64,000 nucleotides of DNA from Thiospirochaeta perfilievii (GCF_008329945.1 NZ_CP035807.1:558001-622000), one strand, 5' to 3'. Shown: positions 44,445-54,251, counted from the stretch's first letter. The notes: generated by a model from the letters alone, not told the origin. Numbers and translations are program-made.

Positions 44445-47390
44445 TTGGTAAATAAAAAGTTTTATATATTTCTAATTATTTTAAAATCTTTACTATTAGA
44501 AGCAAGTGATACCCCATATATATTTGATATAATAAATAAGGAGCAGGGGCTCTCTAGTAACGCAGTCTCAAGTATTCAGCAGGATAGTAGAGGTTTTTTA
44601 TGGTTAGGAACAAAGAGTGGTTTAAATTACTATGATGGTTATGAGTTTAAAGTTTTCCATAATGACCCCTTTAATGATAACTCATTAGCCCATGACCTAG
44701 TTCAAACCCTATATATAGATAAGGATGATACAGTTTGGGCTGGTACATATAATGGTATATCTCGACTTGATATAGCTACAGAAAAATTTACTAATTATGT
44801 TTATAACAGTGAAGATGAGAACTCAATTAGTAATCCAATTGTTACAGGGTTAGATAGGGACAATTTTGGTAATTTATGGATTGCAACACTAGGAGGTTTA
44901 AATAGACTAAACCTAGAAACAGGGAAGATTGTTAGATACCTTAACAATCCAGAAGACTCTACCTCACTAATGAATAATGTTGTTCGATCTGTAATGGTTG
45001 ATTCCAAAAATAGAGTTTGGATAGGGAATTTATCTGGATTAGACCTTTATAATCCCACAACCGATAGTTTTATTCATTACCCATATATAGAGGGTATAGA
45101 GAATGGATTACCTAGCCCAAATGTAATGAAGATTATAGAGAGGGGGGAGGATATTCTCTATATAGGAACTTGGGGTGGTGGAGTTACAAAATTTAATATC
45201 AAAACAGATACTTATACAAACTTTCCAACATTAGACAATAGAATTTACACTCTAAACTTCGATAATAATGGTTTTTTGTGGGCTGGGTCCTGGGGTGGAG
45301 GTATATCTATTATTGATGTAGATAGTGGAAACATAAAGCAGTTATCAAGTACAAAAAATTTAGCTGGTGGAATTAGTTCTGATACTATATACTCCCTCTT
45401 TCAAGATAATACTGGTATTTTTTGGATTGGAACTAATGGTGGTGGTCTAAATAAGTTAAACTACCAAAAACAGCAATTAAACTTTTTAACTTATAACAGT
45501 GAGGAGAAAGAAGGCCTATCTTCAGGAAAAATTGATGTTATTTTTAAAGGTAAAAATGATAATTTATGGTTGTCGATTTATAATGAGGGTTTAAATATAT
45601 ACAATCCAAAAACTAAAAAGGTTAAACATTATAGGCAGGATAATAAGGATCCAAACTCCATAAGCAGTAATATTATTGGAGATATTTATGAAGATAGTAT
45701 AGGCAGAATATGGCTTGCAACTAATGATGGATTAAATATATATAATCCAGATAAAGATAATTTTGAAAAGTTCACAGATAGTTTTATCAAAGAGCAGGGA
45801 ATTTCAGATACATATACAAAGATAGCTGAGGATAAGGAAAATAATTTATGGATAGGTACATATTTTAACGGCCTATTAAAAATGGACTTAGATTTAAAGA
45901 ATATCAAACATTACAATAATTTATCAGATAATTTAACTAGGGAAATTGTTGTTAGAGAAAATGGTGATATCTGGATAGGAACAAACCGTGGCCTAAACAA
46001 GTACAATCCTGAAACCAATGACTTTACCCACTATTTTTTGGACAAAACAGATATAAAAGGAATAAATAATAATAATATACGTAGCATAATAGAGGATAGC
46101 AATAAACATCTTTGGATTGGAACATTAGGCGGTGGAGTTATGCGCTATAATGATAGTGATAATACATTTACCCACTTTACAACGAATAATGGCTTAAGTA
46201 GCAACTATGTTATGTCAATGGCTGAAACTAATGACAATCAGATATGGATTGGGACTATGAATGGTGTCTCTATAATAAATATTTTAACATACGAAATAGA
46301 TACAATTACTAAAGAAGATGGTTTAGTTGATATGGAGATGTCCGAGGGTATTTTAGTTGATAAGAACAAGGTGTATCTTGGATCTTTTGATACTCTATCT
46401 CTATTTGAGAAATCAGAGAAAATTATAAATAAATATAGCCCCTTGGTATATATAAAATCAGTTAAATTAGGGAATAAGTTAGTACCGGGATTAAACCCTT
46501 ATACAGATAAAACAAAAATGGAAGTAGATTACGCAGATGCCCGTTATATAACTTTTAATTTTGTTGGACTTAGCTATCTACACCCTTTAAAAACTGAATA
46601 TTCATACAAACTGGAAGGATTTGATAAAAAGTGGAGTAAAAGAGATCCCCGTAATTTTGCTCTTTACACCAACCTCTCCCCCGGGAGATATAGACTACTT
46701 GTAAAAGCAGTTAATAATGATAATGTATGGTCATATAAAGAAGCTCAGCTCGAAATTGTAATAAAACCACCTTTCTGGAAAACATGGTGGGCGTATTTAT
46801 TGTATATAATAATTATATTAGTTTTCATATATCTACTTTTTGGTTTTAAAGCCGGAATGGATAGAAGAAAAAGATTACTTGAATTAGAAATTATAAATAA
46901 AAAGAATATAGACTTAAGTATTAGGGACCCATTAACTGGGATATATAACAGAAGATATCTAAAACAGAGGTTTGATATAGAGATTGAGGCGTGTATTGTG
47001 TATGGAACACCAATTTCAACCCTTATGTTGGATATAGATAACTTTAAAATATTTAACGACACCCATGGACACTTAGCTGGAGATAAATGCCTTATCTCCG
47101 TTGTTAAGGCTGTGCAAAAAGTATTAAACAGACCAGATGACTCATTTGTTCGTTATGGTGGTGAAGAGTTTTGTATATTACTTCCAAGAACCGATTTAGA
47201 AGGGGCAAAGATAATTGCTGAAAATATTAGAAAGTCTGTAGAGGAGACTGGCATAGTTACAGTAAGTATTGGTGTTTATACTAAAATCCCAGTTTCTACA
47301 GATGTAAGTAATAAACTTATAAAATGTGCAGATGAAGCGTTGTATCTAGCAAAAAAGCGGGGTAAAAATAGATTTGAAATAGGAGGATAA
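44445..47390 (+). CDS. Two-propeller (Reg_prop/Y_Y_Y) sensor diguanylate cyclase
   Basis: 981 residues. A short signal/anchor is followed by two sets of Reg_prop repeats, each with the GxLWIGT or GFLWLGT core (for example QQDSRGFLWLGTKSGLN, GDIWIGTNRGLNKYN), forming periplasmic seven-blade propellers. A Y_Y_Y domain follows (TEYSYKLEGFDKKW; LYTNLSPGRYRLLVKAVNN), then a membrane helix, and a cytoplasmic GGDEF with VRYGGEEF and an RPDD inhibitory site. This is the input half of Bacteroides hybrid two-component sensors joined to cyclic-di-GMP output. The start is TTG at 44445 with AGAGG ahead. The ligand is probably a glycan fragment. Confidence 0.9.
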   Translation: MVNKKFYIFLIILKSLLLEASDTPYIFDIINKEQGLSSNAVSSIQQDSRGFLWLGTKSGLNYYDGYEFKVFHNDPFNDNSLAHDLVQTLYIDKDDTVWAGTYNGISRLDIATEKFTNYVYNSEDENSISNPIVTGLDRDNFGNLWIATLGGLNRLNLETGKIVRYLNNPEDSTSLMNNVVRSVMVDSKNRVWIGNLSGLDLYNPTTDSFIHYPYIEGIENGLPSPNVMKIIERGEDILYIGTWGGGVTKFNIKTDTYTNFPTLDNRIYTLNFDNNGFLWAGSWGGGISIIDVDSGNIKQLSSTKNLAGGISSDTIYSLFQDNTGIFWIGTNGGGLNKLNYQKQQLNFLTYNSEEKEGLSSGKIDVIFKGKNDNLWLSIYNEGLNIYNPKTKKVKHYRQDNKDPNSISSNIIGDIYEDSIGRIWLATNDGLNIYNPDKDNFEKFTDSFIKEQGISDTYTKIAEDKENNLWIGTYFNGLLKMDLDLKNIKHYNNLSDNLTREIVVRENGDIWIGTNRGLNKYNPETNDFTHYFLDKTDIKGINNNNIRSIIEDSNKHLWIGTLGGGVMRYNDSDNTFTHFTTNNGLSSNYVMSMAETNDNQIWIGTMNGVSIINILTYEIDTITKEDGLVDMEMSEGILVDKNKVYLGSFDTLSLFEKSEKIINKYSPLVYIKSVKLGNKLVPGLNPYTDKTKMEVDYADARYITFNFVGLSYLHPLKTEYSYKLEGFDKKWSKRDPRNFALYTNLSPGRYRLLVKAVNNDNVWSYKEAQLEIVIKPPFWKTWWAYLLYIIIILVFIYLLFGFKAGMDRRKRLLELEIINKKNIDLSIRDPLTGIYNRRYLKQRFDIEIEACIVYGTPISTLMLDIDNFKIFNDTHGHLAGDKCLISVVKAVQKVLNRPDDSFVRYGGEEFCILLPRTDLEGAKIIAENIRKSVEETGIVTVSIGVYTKIPVSTDVSNKLIKCADEALYLAKKRGKNRFEIGG

Positions 47391-47541
47391 TGGATATTTA
47401 TGCATGATTTATGCATATTTAGATAAAAATGGGTTGTTTTAATACGAAACATATACTATGTTGTTATTCGCTTAGCATATAGGTAGGTCTTATATAGTGC
47501 TTAGTTTTAAATAAATTTATAACAATAATGAGAGAAGCTAA

Positions 47542-48885
47542 ATGAAAACAACTAGAAATATTTTACTTTTTATTATTCCATCTTTAGTAGGAATACTCCT
47601 ATTTATGACCCCGGTTCTTTACAATGGAAGTGTTACAATCCCTGTAGCCATACTTGCAAAGATTCTTCTAAACTTTGTAGGTTCAATCCAGAGGGAGATA
47701 GTTACTATCCTAATAGCTGTATCATCAGTTCTATCCCTAATATTTACTACATTAAAACCTACATGGTTAAAAAATAACTCCTTTATTAAATCAATTTTTG
47801 TAACTACGATCCCTTGGTTAATTATTCGAGTAATTGGTGCAATTTTTGTTCTTTTAACCTACTTTAATATTGGTCCTGAAGCTATTTATAGTGGATCTAC
47901 AGGAGGACTACTTTTAAACGATCTATTAACTGTTCTTTTTTCAGTATTTATTTTTGCAGGACTATTTCTTCCCCTACTTCTAAATTTTGGACTACTTGAA
48001 TTTTTTGGGACACTTCTTACAAAAATTATGCACCCTCTATTTAAACTACCAGGACGAGCGGCTATTGATTGTATTACATCATGGCTAGGAGATGGAACAG
48101 TAGGAGTTATGCTTACAAATAGCCAATATGAAGATGGAATTTATACCCAACGAGAAGCAGCTGTAGTTGGTACTACATTCTCTGCAGTTTCCATTACATT
48201 TAGCATGGTAGTAATAACTCAAGTTGGCCTTGAACATCTATTTGTTCCATTTTATCTTACCACATGTGCAGCAGGTATTGTAGCAGCAATCATTATTCCT
48301 AGAATCCCCCCCTTAAATAAAAAAAGAGATACATTTATTAGTGGAGAAGAAGAGTCTAAAAATGATGAAGCAATTCCAACAGGAAAACACCTTGTTAGTT
48401 ATGGTTTTGAACTCTCCTTAAAACGGGTATCTAAGATTAAAAATATTGGATCTGAGATGATTCATGGCTGTCAAATTGCATTAGAAATGCTTTTTGGGGT
48501 ACTCCCTGTTGTAATGGGAATTGGAACTTTAGCTCTAATCCTAGCAGAGTACACTCCTTTATTTAACATTTTAGGTGTACCATTTATACCATTTTTAAAA
48601 CTACTTCAGATACCAGAGGCAGAAGCTGCTGCAGGAACAATAATTGTTGGATTTGCAGATATGTTTATTCCTTCAATTTTAGCAACTTCTATTCAAAGTG
48701 AATTAACTCGATTTATTATAGCAGCTCTTTCTGTTACACAGTTAATATATATGTCAGAAGTTGGTGCTCTTCTTTTAGGTAGTAAGATACCGGTTAAGTT
48801 TTGGGAACTATTTGTTATCTTTCTTTTAAGAACAGTAATAACTCTTCCTGTAATAACATTATTAGCACATTTTGTAATAGGATAA
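47542..48885 (+). CDS. YjiH-family/nucleoside-recognition (Gate) membrane protein
   Basis: 447 residues with about ten hydrophobic helices. Two Gate-type segments are visible (RAAIDCITSWLGDGTVGVMLTNSQYEDGIYTQREAAVVGTTFS; EAAAGTIIVGFADMFIPSILATS). The family is found in many bacteria and is thought to move nucleosides or other small solutes, without firm proof. GAGAGAAG precedes the ATG, and a good terminator follows. The 150-bp gap before it contains TTTATGCAT twice, but no ORF. Confidence 0.82.
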   Translation: MKTTRNILLFIIPSLVGILLFMTPVLYNGSVTIPVAILAKILLNFVGSIQREIVTILIAVSSVLSLIFTTLKPTWLKNNSFIKSIFVTTIPWLIIRVIGAIFVLLTYFNIGPEAIYSGSTGGLLLNDLLTVLFSVFIFAGLFLPLLLNFGLLEFFGTLLTKIMHPLFKLPGRAAIDCITSWLGDGTVGVMLTNSQYEDGIYTQREAAVVGTTFSAVSITFSMVVITQVGLEHLFVPFYLTTCAAGIVAAIIIPRIPPLNKKRDTFISGEEESKNDEAIPTGKHLVSYGFELSLKRVSKIKNIGSEMIHGCQIALEMLFGVLPVVMGIGTLALILAEYTPLFNILGVPFIPFLKLLQIPEAEAAAGTIIVGFADMFIPSILATSIQSELTRFIIAALSVTQLIYMSEVGALLLGSKIPVKFWELFVIFLLRTVITLPVITLLAHFVIG

Positions 48886-48903
48886 GCAAGCTTATATATA
48901 TCT

Positions 48904-48949
48904 AACAACCTATTCATAATTAATAAAATGAATTAGGTTGTTGGTTTTT
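48904..48949 (+). terminator. Rho-independent terminator after the YjiH-type gene
   Basis: Stem AACAACCTA...TTCAT with ATGAATTAGGTTGTT (one bulged base), then GGTTTTT. Confidence 0.85.
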
Positions 48950-48961
48950 AATCTATACAAA

Positions 48962-49396
48962 TTATAATATTATCCTATTAATATAACTTTTTAATATCTT
49001 AAATACATCCTTAAATATTGGATCGTAATTAAAAGAGAGTTTTTTTGGTAAACTATCTAAACCTACCCAACTCCAACCATCACACTTATCAGGTTCTGGA
49101 TTTTTTAATATTTCTCCCTCTTTAATAGTTGAAATAAGAAAAATAGAGATACTATGAAACTCTCTATCAAGAAATAAGTTCTCCCCAATTGTAGCTATTT
49201 CAATATTTTCAATTTCAATACCTACTTCTTCAAAAACTTCCCTTTTTGCACACTCTATTAAAGTCTCTCCAAATTCAAGATGACCACCTGGGAGACTATA
49301 ACCCTCCGGTTTATATACCCTTCTACCCATTAAGATCTGACCATACTTATTAAAGACAACAACACCTGTACCAATACTTGGTTTTTTATTAATCAT
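48962..49396 (-). CDS. NUDIX hydrolase (MTH1/NUDT15-like)
   Basis: A 144-residue nucleotide pyrophosphatase. The Nudix box GX5EX7REUXEEXGU is complete: G-HLEFG-E-TLIECAK-REVFEEVGI. GVVVFNKYGQILMGRR before it and SWVGLDSLPKK after it are typical of the ADP-ribose/MTH1-like group. It may clean oxidised nucleotides or hydrolyse nucleotide sugars. No clear ribosome binding site precedes the ATG. Confidence 0.92.
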   Translation of the reverse strand: MINKKPSIGTGVVVFNKYGQILMGRRVYKPEGYSLPGGHLEFGETLIECAKREVFEEVGIEIENIEIATIGENLFLDREFHSISIFLISTIKEGEILKNPEPDKCDGWSWVGLDSLPKKLSFNYDPIFKDVFKILKSYINRIIL

Positions 49397-49448
49397 ACTC
49401 TATTCTATATTCCAAACAAAATTATGAAAATATAAAGTTAACAAGTAG

Positions 49449-50642
49449 CTATGTAGATAAAACTTTTTCTAATAGTTCACTAAGTTCCTCAAGATTATAT
49501 GGTTTTTTCAATATTCCATTTAATCCCATTTTTTCCATTTTACGAATATCATCGTTATCAGAATATCCAGAAATAAGTATTATTTTAGAGTTTCTATTAT
49601 ACTCTCGTATTTTAATAAACTCTTCATAACCATTCATTTTAGGCATCATGAAGTCTGTAATTACAATAGAGATCTTATTCATATTCTTTTTATAAATCTC
49701 TACAGCTTCAAAGCCATCTGAAGCTGTAATAACACTGTATCCTAGGGCTTTAAGACTTTCATTTCCAACTAGTCGGTTAATCTCCTCATCATCTACAAAT
49801 AAAATAAGTCCCTTCCCCTTTTTAAGAATCCCTTTATCCTCTTCTATAATAGGGTCAGATGTTAGAGGTAGAGTAATCCTAAATGTTGAACCTTTAGATA
49901 CTTCGCTTTCAACCTCAACAGCTCCTTTATGCTCTAAAATAACATCATGTACTACAGCTAAACCTAAACCGGTACCCTTTCCATGGCTCTTTTTAGTATA
50001 AAAAGGTTCAAATATTTTAGAAAAGTTATTCTCACCTATACCATAACCACTATCTGTAATTTCAACGTAGAAATATAAACCTATATCTAATTTAAAGTCA
50101 TAACACCTAAACTCTTCATTATATTTTATATTTCCTGTTTTTATCTTAAGATTTCCCCCCTGAGGCATTGCTTGAACAGCATTTACACATAAATTAAGCA
50201 AGCTGTTATGTATTTCATTCTCATCACCGTTAATAATAAATGTTTTAGCATCAAGAATTGTCTCAATTTTTATATTTTTATTTATGGTATTAAATAGTAT
50301 TTCTGTAATTTCATTAATAACCGTGTTCATATTTACAGGCTTAAAAAGTGTTTTATTATTTCGATTAAATGATAAAAGTTTTGCTGTAAGATTTGTTGCT
50401 CGGTTGGATGATTTCAATATTAATTTAACATAACCTAAAGCTTTATCACTAAGATGTAGGGATTCCATCTGCAAAAGTCTAGCAGAACTAACTATCCCAT
50501 TCATGATATTATTAAAGTCATGGGCAATACCCCCAGCTAACTGACCTACTACATCTAGTTTGCTTTTTTCTAATAGTTGTTTTTGAAGTTTCTTTTTAGA
50601 AGTTATATCATTTGCAACTGTTAAGTAGAGGCTACGTTCCAT
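49449..50642 (-). CDS. Kinase core and receiver fragment of the split hybrid kinase
   Basis: 397 residues in one frame. HisKA with the phospho-histidine in LAGGIAHDFNNIMNG, an N-box LLNLCVNAVQAMPQGGNL, the G-boxes DSGYGIGENN and GKGTGLGLAVV, then a receiver with acidic pocket VDDEE, phospho-acceptor VITDFMMPKMNG and lysine ILKKPYN. The ATG at 50642 is internal to the original gene. If made alone it would be a soluble, input-less kinase. Confidence 0.85.
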   Translation of the reverse strand: MERSLYLTVANDITSKKKLQKQLLEKSKLDVVGQLAGGIAHDFNNIMNGIVSSARLLQMESLHLSDKALGYVKLILKSSNRATNLTAKLLSFNRNNKTLFKPVNMNTVINEITEILFNTINKNIKIETILDAKTFIINGDENEIHNSLLNLCVNAVQAMPQGGNLKIKTGNIKYNEEFRCYDFKLDIGLYFYVEITDSGYGIGENNFSKIFEPFYTKKSHGKGTGLGLAVVHDVILEHKGAVEVESEVSKGSTFRITLPLTSDPIIEEDKGILKKGKGLILFVDDEEINRLVGNESLKALGYSVITASDGFEAVEIYKKNMNKISIVITDFMMPKMNGYEEFIKIREYNRNSKIILISGYSDNDDIRKMEKMGLNGILKKPYNLEELSELLEKVLST

Positions 50643-50667
50643 ATATGGCTGTCCAATATTAATTGTA

Positions 50668-51144
50668 TCAATCCCAGTTTTTTACTTCTTGGTCAAAACA
50701 TATTAATTCATACTCACCTTTTGTTAATATGGAAGCATTGTTAGTTGTTGAACCTATATTATCTCTTATATTGGTTAATCCTATATTTAATAAATCCCTA
50801 ATTGTTGGTATAGAACTAATCGTATAACCAGAAACTTCAATCCAACTATTATTTACATAAATAATTGTTCCATCATCTTCTGATATCATCATTGGTATTG
50901 GTGCTTGATTTATAACAGATTTAAACCTTTCTTCACTTCTTTTTAGTTTCAACTCAACATTTTTTATATTTGAGATATCTATAGATGTACCTAATATAAT
51001 AGCACCTCCAAATGAGTTACTTTTAATTCTCTGTAAACTTGTATGGTACCACGTAGTCTCTTTATTCATGTTTAAAGAGTGACTATCGTAAACTATGGAA
51101 TCTTTTCCACTATTTAATAGTTTATCAATCTTAATAAAATCCAA
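50668..51144 (-). CDS. PAS-PAS fragment of the split hybrid kinase
   Basis: The middle fragment. Frame 0 is open from about 51220 (LNRLGLNEKDIIGKS) and the listed ATG is internal. It encodes the end of a first PAS domain and a second PAS (SEERFKSVINQAPIPMMISEDDGTIIYVNNSWIEVSGY). It has no ribosome binding site of its own and is unlikely to work alone. Confidence 0.6.
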   Translation of the reverse strand: MDFIKIDKLLNSGKDSIVYDSHSLNMNKETTWYHTSLQRIKSNSFGGAIILGTSIDISNIKNVELKLKRSEERFKSVINQAPIPMMISEDDGTIIYVNNSWIEVSGYTISSIPTIRDLLNIGLTNIRDNIGSTTNNASILTKGEYELICFDQEVKNWD

Positions 51145-51212
51145 GAGTTGAGATAATGAACTATCCTGTACTGATTTACCAATTATATCTTTTTCATTTA
51201 AACCTAACCTAT

Positions 51213-52130
51213 TTAACAGGGAGAATTCACAGTAATAAGTCTACCTGTCTCATTTACTACAAAAATAAAGGAGTCTATACTATCTATAATTAAACTAAGT
51301 TTTTCCTTCCCCTCTTTAAGTTTAAATATTGTATATTTTGTTAATAAAAAAAGTATTAACGCTATGATAATTTGTATGAAAAAAGCTGGTGTTACAAGTT
51401 TTCTTCCATAAAAAAATCCAATTTGAACTCTCCAAAATCCAGATGGTAAATGGACTATAACCTCTTCAGAAAATAGATTATCTTTAAACCCTGAATCAAA
51501 AACTATATGGCTCTCACTATTATAGTTATTATATTGTGAAATTAAGTATTTATATTTTTCTAAATCTAATGTGAGTTTTTTAATTATATCATCAAGTTTC
51601 ATCATATAACCTACCTGCCCCCAGTAGGAACCATTAGGCAATACTATTGGTAACCTTGTAATAATAATACCTATACCACCTTGGACTACCTCATCAGGTG
51701 GTGTAATAACTACATCTAAATCCTCTTTTACCCTTAATGCATTCTCTTTAAATCTAGGAATTTCTACTAGATTAATATTAAGCATACTCTTATTAGCCTC
51801 ATATGGATATAAATAAATTGCTGTAGTATCTTTAAATACCCCAATATTACTAATAATATTTCTATCAGAGTGTACAACACTATGTACAAAATAGTTTAAC
51901 TCTTCTATATCTACCTCAGTATGAATACTTAAATATGTAGTAACTCCAATCATCTTACTTATATAGTGATTAGTAACAGAGTTCACTTTTGATTCAACTA
52001 AAGCCAAGTTCTGTATCATATCCTGTTTTTCATCTGAAATTCTTCTGGAAAAGTCCGTATAAATAGCAATAATTAAACTAAGGAGGATTATATATGGGAT
52101 TGTATTTAACAATAATTCCGATCTCTTCAA
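51213..52130 (-). CDS. Sensor (extracellular) fragment of the split hybrid kinase
   Basis: 305 residues: a helix at 10-26, a CHASE-like extracellular domain (about 27-245, with HYISKMIGVTTYLSIHTEVD and GGIGIIITRLPI), a second helix (FFIQIIIALILFLLTKY) and the start of a PAS domain that stops at ITVNSPC. The ribosome site before the ATG is GGGGGG-like. On its own it would be a membrane sensor without output. Confidence 0.8.
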   Translation of the reverse strand: MKRSELLLNTIPYIILLSLIIAIYTDFSRRISDEKQDMIQNLALVESKVNSVTNHYISKMIGVTTYLSIHTEVDIEELNYFVHSVVHSDRNIISNIGVFKDTTAIYLYPYEANKSMLNINLVEIPRFKENALRVKEDLDVVITPPDEVVQGGIGIIITRLPIVLPNGSYWGQVGYMMKLDDIIKKLTLDLEKYKYLISQYNNYNSESHIVFDSGFKDNLFSEEVIVHLPSGFWRVQIGFFYGRKLVTPAFFIQIIIALILFLLTKYTIFKLKEGKEKLSLIIDSIDSFIFVVNETGRLITVNSPC

Positions 52131-52200
52131 ATAGCCCCCCTTTTAATAATTATTAGTAGAGAAATAACTTATTGCAATTAAATTAAAAAATATGACTCTA

Positions 52201-54075
52201 CTACTTTCTCATATTTCTAGCCAAAACCTTACTAAGTTCAGAGATTTTATATGGTTTTGAGATAAAATCTGCTACCCCTTGTTCAATTAAAACTTTTATC
52301 ATCCCATTTTCAGCATTACCAGATGTAATAACTACGTTGCAATTTTCATCTATCTCTCTCATTTTATAAAATGCTTCTGAACCACTCATTTTAGGCATAA
52401 TCATATCCATAAGAACCAAATCAATCTCTAAATGATTTTTACGAAATATTTCAACTGATTCTTCTCCATCTTTAGCTAATAAAACTTTATATCCTAGAGA
52501 TTCAAGAAGATCTTTATTTAATATTCTATTAAACTCCTCATCATCTACTACTAAGACTGTACTTGAACCACTAAAAATAGGAGTTATCTTATCCTCCTTT
52601 TCAATAGCATTATCTGAACATGGTAGTAATATAGAGAATATTGTACCTACTCCTTCTTGGGATTGAACATCTAAACTACCTTGATGATCCTTAATAGTGC
52701 TATATACTGTAAATAAGCCTAATCCAGTCCCCTTCCCCTGTTCCTTAGTAGTATAAAATGGTTCAAATATTTTTTTAATATTATCATTTGGAATACCACA
52801 ACCTGAATCTTTTATACCTATTTCTATATACTCTCCAGGTAAAATATCAAAGGTGCTTGAATCACAATAATTTTTATCAATAGAGATATTTTTTGTATTA
52901 ATATGGATTTGGCCACCAGAGAGTATTGCATGACTAGCGTTAATACAGATATTTAATATTGAGCTCTCTATGGCTGAATAATTACCAATAAATTTTCTTT
53001 TTGTTGCACCTTTGTTTATTAGTATTTCAATTTTTTTATCTATTGTACCTTCTAGAATCGAAACAACATCATCTAATATTTTATTAATATCAATTGTTGA
53101 AGTTGTAACTGTTCCTTTTCTACTAAATATCATTAATTTTTTAATAATATCTGTCGCCCTTTCTGAAGATTTAAGAATAAGATCTGCGTAGATAATACTC
53201 TTTTCATCAAGATTTCTTTTAGGTGATTTAAGAAGTTGAGCAGCACTTATTATACCGGTTAATACATTGTTAAAATCATGAGCCATTCCACCTGCAAGCT
53301 TACCAATAGAATCCATCTTGTTCTTATGTTGTAGTTGTTCCTGTATTTTTATTTTTTCAGTGATATCAACCTTAGTTGCTATAAAATGAGTGATTTTTCC
53401 CCTTTGATATAGAGGAGATATTTGGGCATCCTCCCAATAAACTTCTCCACTCTTTTTTTTGTTTATAAATGTCCCTTTCCATGTATCTCCAGATGTTATA
53501 GTACTCCATACCTCTTTATAAAAACTATCATCTAACTCTCCACTTTTTAGTACTCTTGGATTTTGACCTATAAGCTCTTTCTCTGAATAACCTGTAAAAC
53601 TACAGACCTTTTTATTAACATACTGAATATCTCCATTTGTATTTGTAATAACGATAGAAACTGGACTTTGATCAAATGCAGCTTGATAGATTTCTATATT
53701 TGTTTTCATCTTTTTAAGACGTTTATCCTCCATAGGTATCCACTTTTTTAATAGAATAAAGATGATTAACAGTGAAACTACTAAATTTAAAATCTTAGGG
53801 AAAAAAACTATTTGTGGTTGGGACAGAAAATCAAATATATAGATTGGTAATAAGCCAGAAAGGGATGTATACCAGAACCCAAAGTAAGTACTCTCTAAAA
53901 GAGTTCTTAATGAGTCAATAGAGAGAATTATAAAAAGAGTTCTTAACAGTGTATCGCTATATTTTTTCCTTTTTATTCTTCTAATATAGAAGCTAAAAAT
54001 GAATAACCATAATAGGATTAGCATCCAATAAACTAAAGGTGTTAAATATCTAAAGAGAGAATATATTGATTCCAT
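52201..54075 (-). CDS. Intact hybrid histidine kinase (paralogue of the split one)
   Basis: 624 residues. The ATG at 54075 is chosen because GGGGGG lies 5 nt upstream; an ATG seven codons earlier is alternative. Three or more helices (residues 1-115) lead to a PAS domain (QAAFDQSPVSIVITNTNGD), HisKA (LAGGMAHDFNNVLTGIISAAQLL), HATPase (ICINASHAILSGGQ; DSGCGIPNDN; GKGTGLGLF) and a receiver (VDDEE, LVLMDMIMPKMSG, ISKPYK). Its kinase half is closely related to the split gene just downstream, so the two look like a tandem duplication with changed sensors. Confidence 0.93.
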   Translation of the reverse strand: MESIYSLFRYLTPLVYWMLILLWLFIFSFYIRRIKRKKYSDTLLRTLFIILSIDSLRTLLESTYFGFWYTSLSGLLPIYIFDFLSQPQIVFFPKILNLVVSLLIIFILLKKWIPMEDKRLKKMKTNIEIYQAAFDQSPVSIVITNTNGDIQYVNKKVCSFTGYSEKELIGQNPRVLKSGELDDSFYKEVWSTITSGDTWKGTFINKKKSGEVYWEDAQISPLYQRGKITHFIATKVDITEKIKIQEQLQHKNKMDSIGKLAGGMAHDFNNVLTGIISAAQLLKSPKRNLDEKSIIYADLILKSSERATDIIKKLMIFSRKGTVTTSTIDINKILDDVVSILEGTIDKKIEILINKGATKRKFIGNYSAIESSILNICINASHAILSGGQIHINTKNISIDKNYCDSSTFDILPGEYIEIGIKDSGCGIPNDNIKKIFEPFYTTKEQGKGTGLGLFTVYSTIKDHQGSLDVQSQEGVGTIFSILLPCSDNAIEKEDKITPIFSGSSTVLVVDDEEFNRILNKDLLESLGYKVLLAKDGEESVEIFRKNHLEIDLVLMDMIMPKMSGSEAFYKMREIDENCNVVITSGNAENGMIKVLIEQGVADFISKPYKISELSKVLARNMRK

Positions 54076-54237
54076 AAGATGCCCCCCAAAATGCAATTTT
54101 TTTAATTTTTAAACAAATTATAGTACACAAATATTCTCTTTTCAAAAGTTTTATACTTTGATTATATCCTCCAAGTTAAGAACATTTAATAAACTACATT
54201 TAAATGTTTTATTTTTTAAATATATAATTAAACAAAA

Positions 54238-54251
54238 TGTTTACGTAAACA
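54238..54251. promoter_or_regulatory. LacI-type palindromic operator before the beta-helix gene
   Basis: TGTTTACGTAAACA is a perfect 14-bp palindrome with a central CG, the form bound by many LacI/GalR-family regulators. It lies 55 bp before the ATG at 54306. No LacI-family gene is in the window. Confidence 0.6.

Larger units (their letters stand above)
49449..52130 (-). pseudogene. Hybrid histidine kinase split by two compensating frameshifts
   Basis: Three consecutive minus-strand ORFs together spell one sensor kinase of about 890 residues: helix, extracellular CHASE/Cache-like sensor, helix, PAS, PAS, HisKA, HATPase and receiver. The reading frame is 2, then 0, then 2 again (by position mod 3). 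The first break is near 51219-51225, where GTGAATTCTCCCTG lacks one base and the true frame resumes as LLNRLGLNEKDIIGKS. The second is at a run of six A near 50676-50681, where five would restore TGIDTINIGQPYMERS. Net shift is zero. It is either a genuine disabled gene or two sequencing indels. A close paralogue follows upstream. Confidence 0.8.

Noticed and set aside
47391-47420. Repeated TTTATGCAT near the YjiH-type gene as an operator
   Set aside because: Two copies in AT-rich DNA are expected fairly often, and they are not placed like a regulator site.
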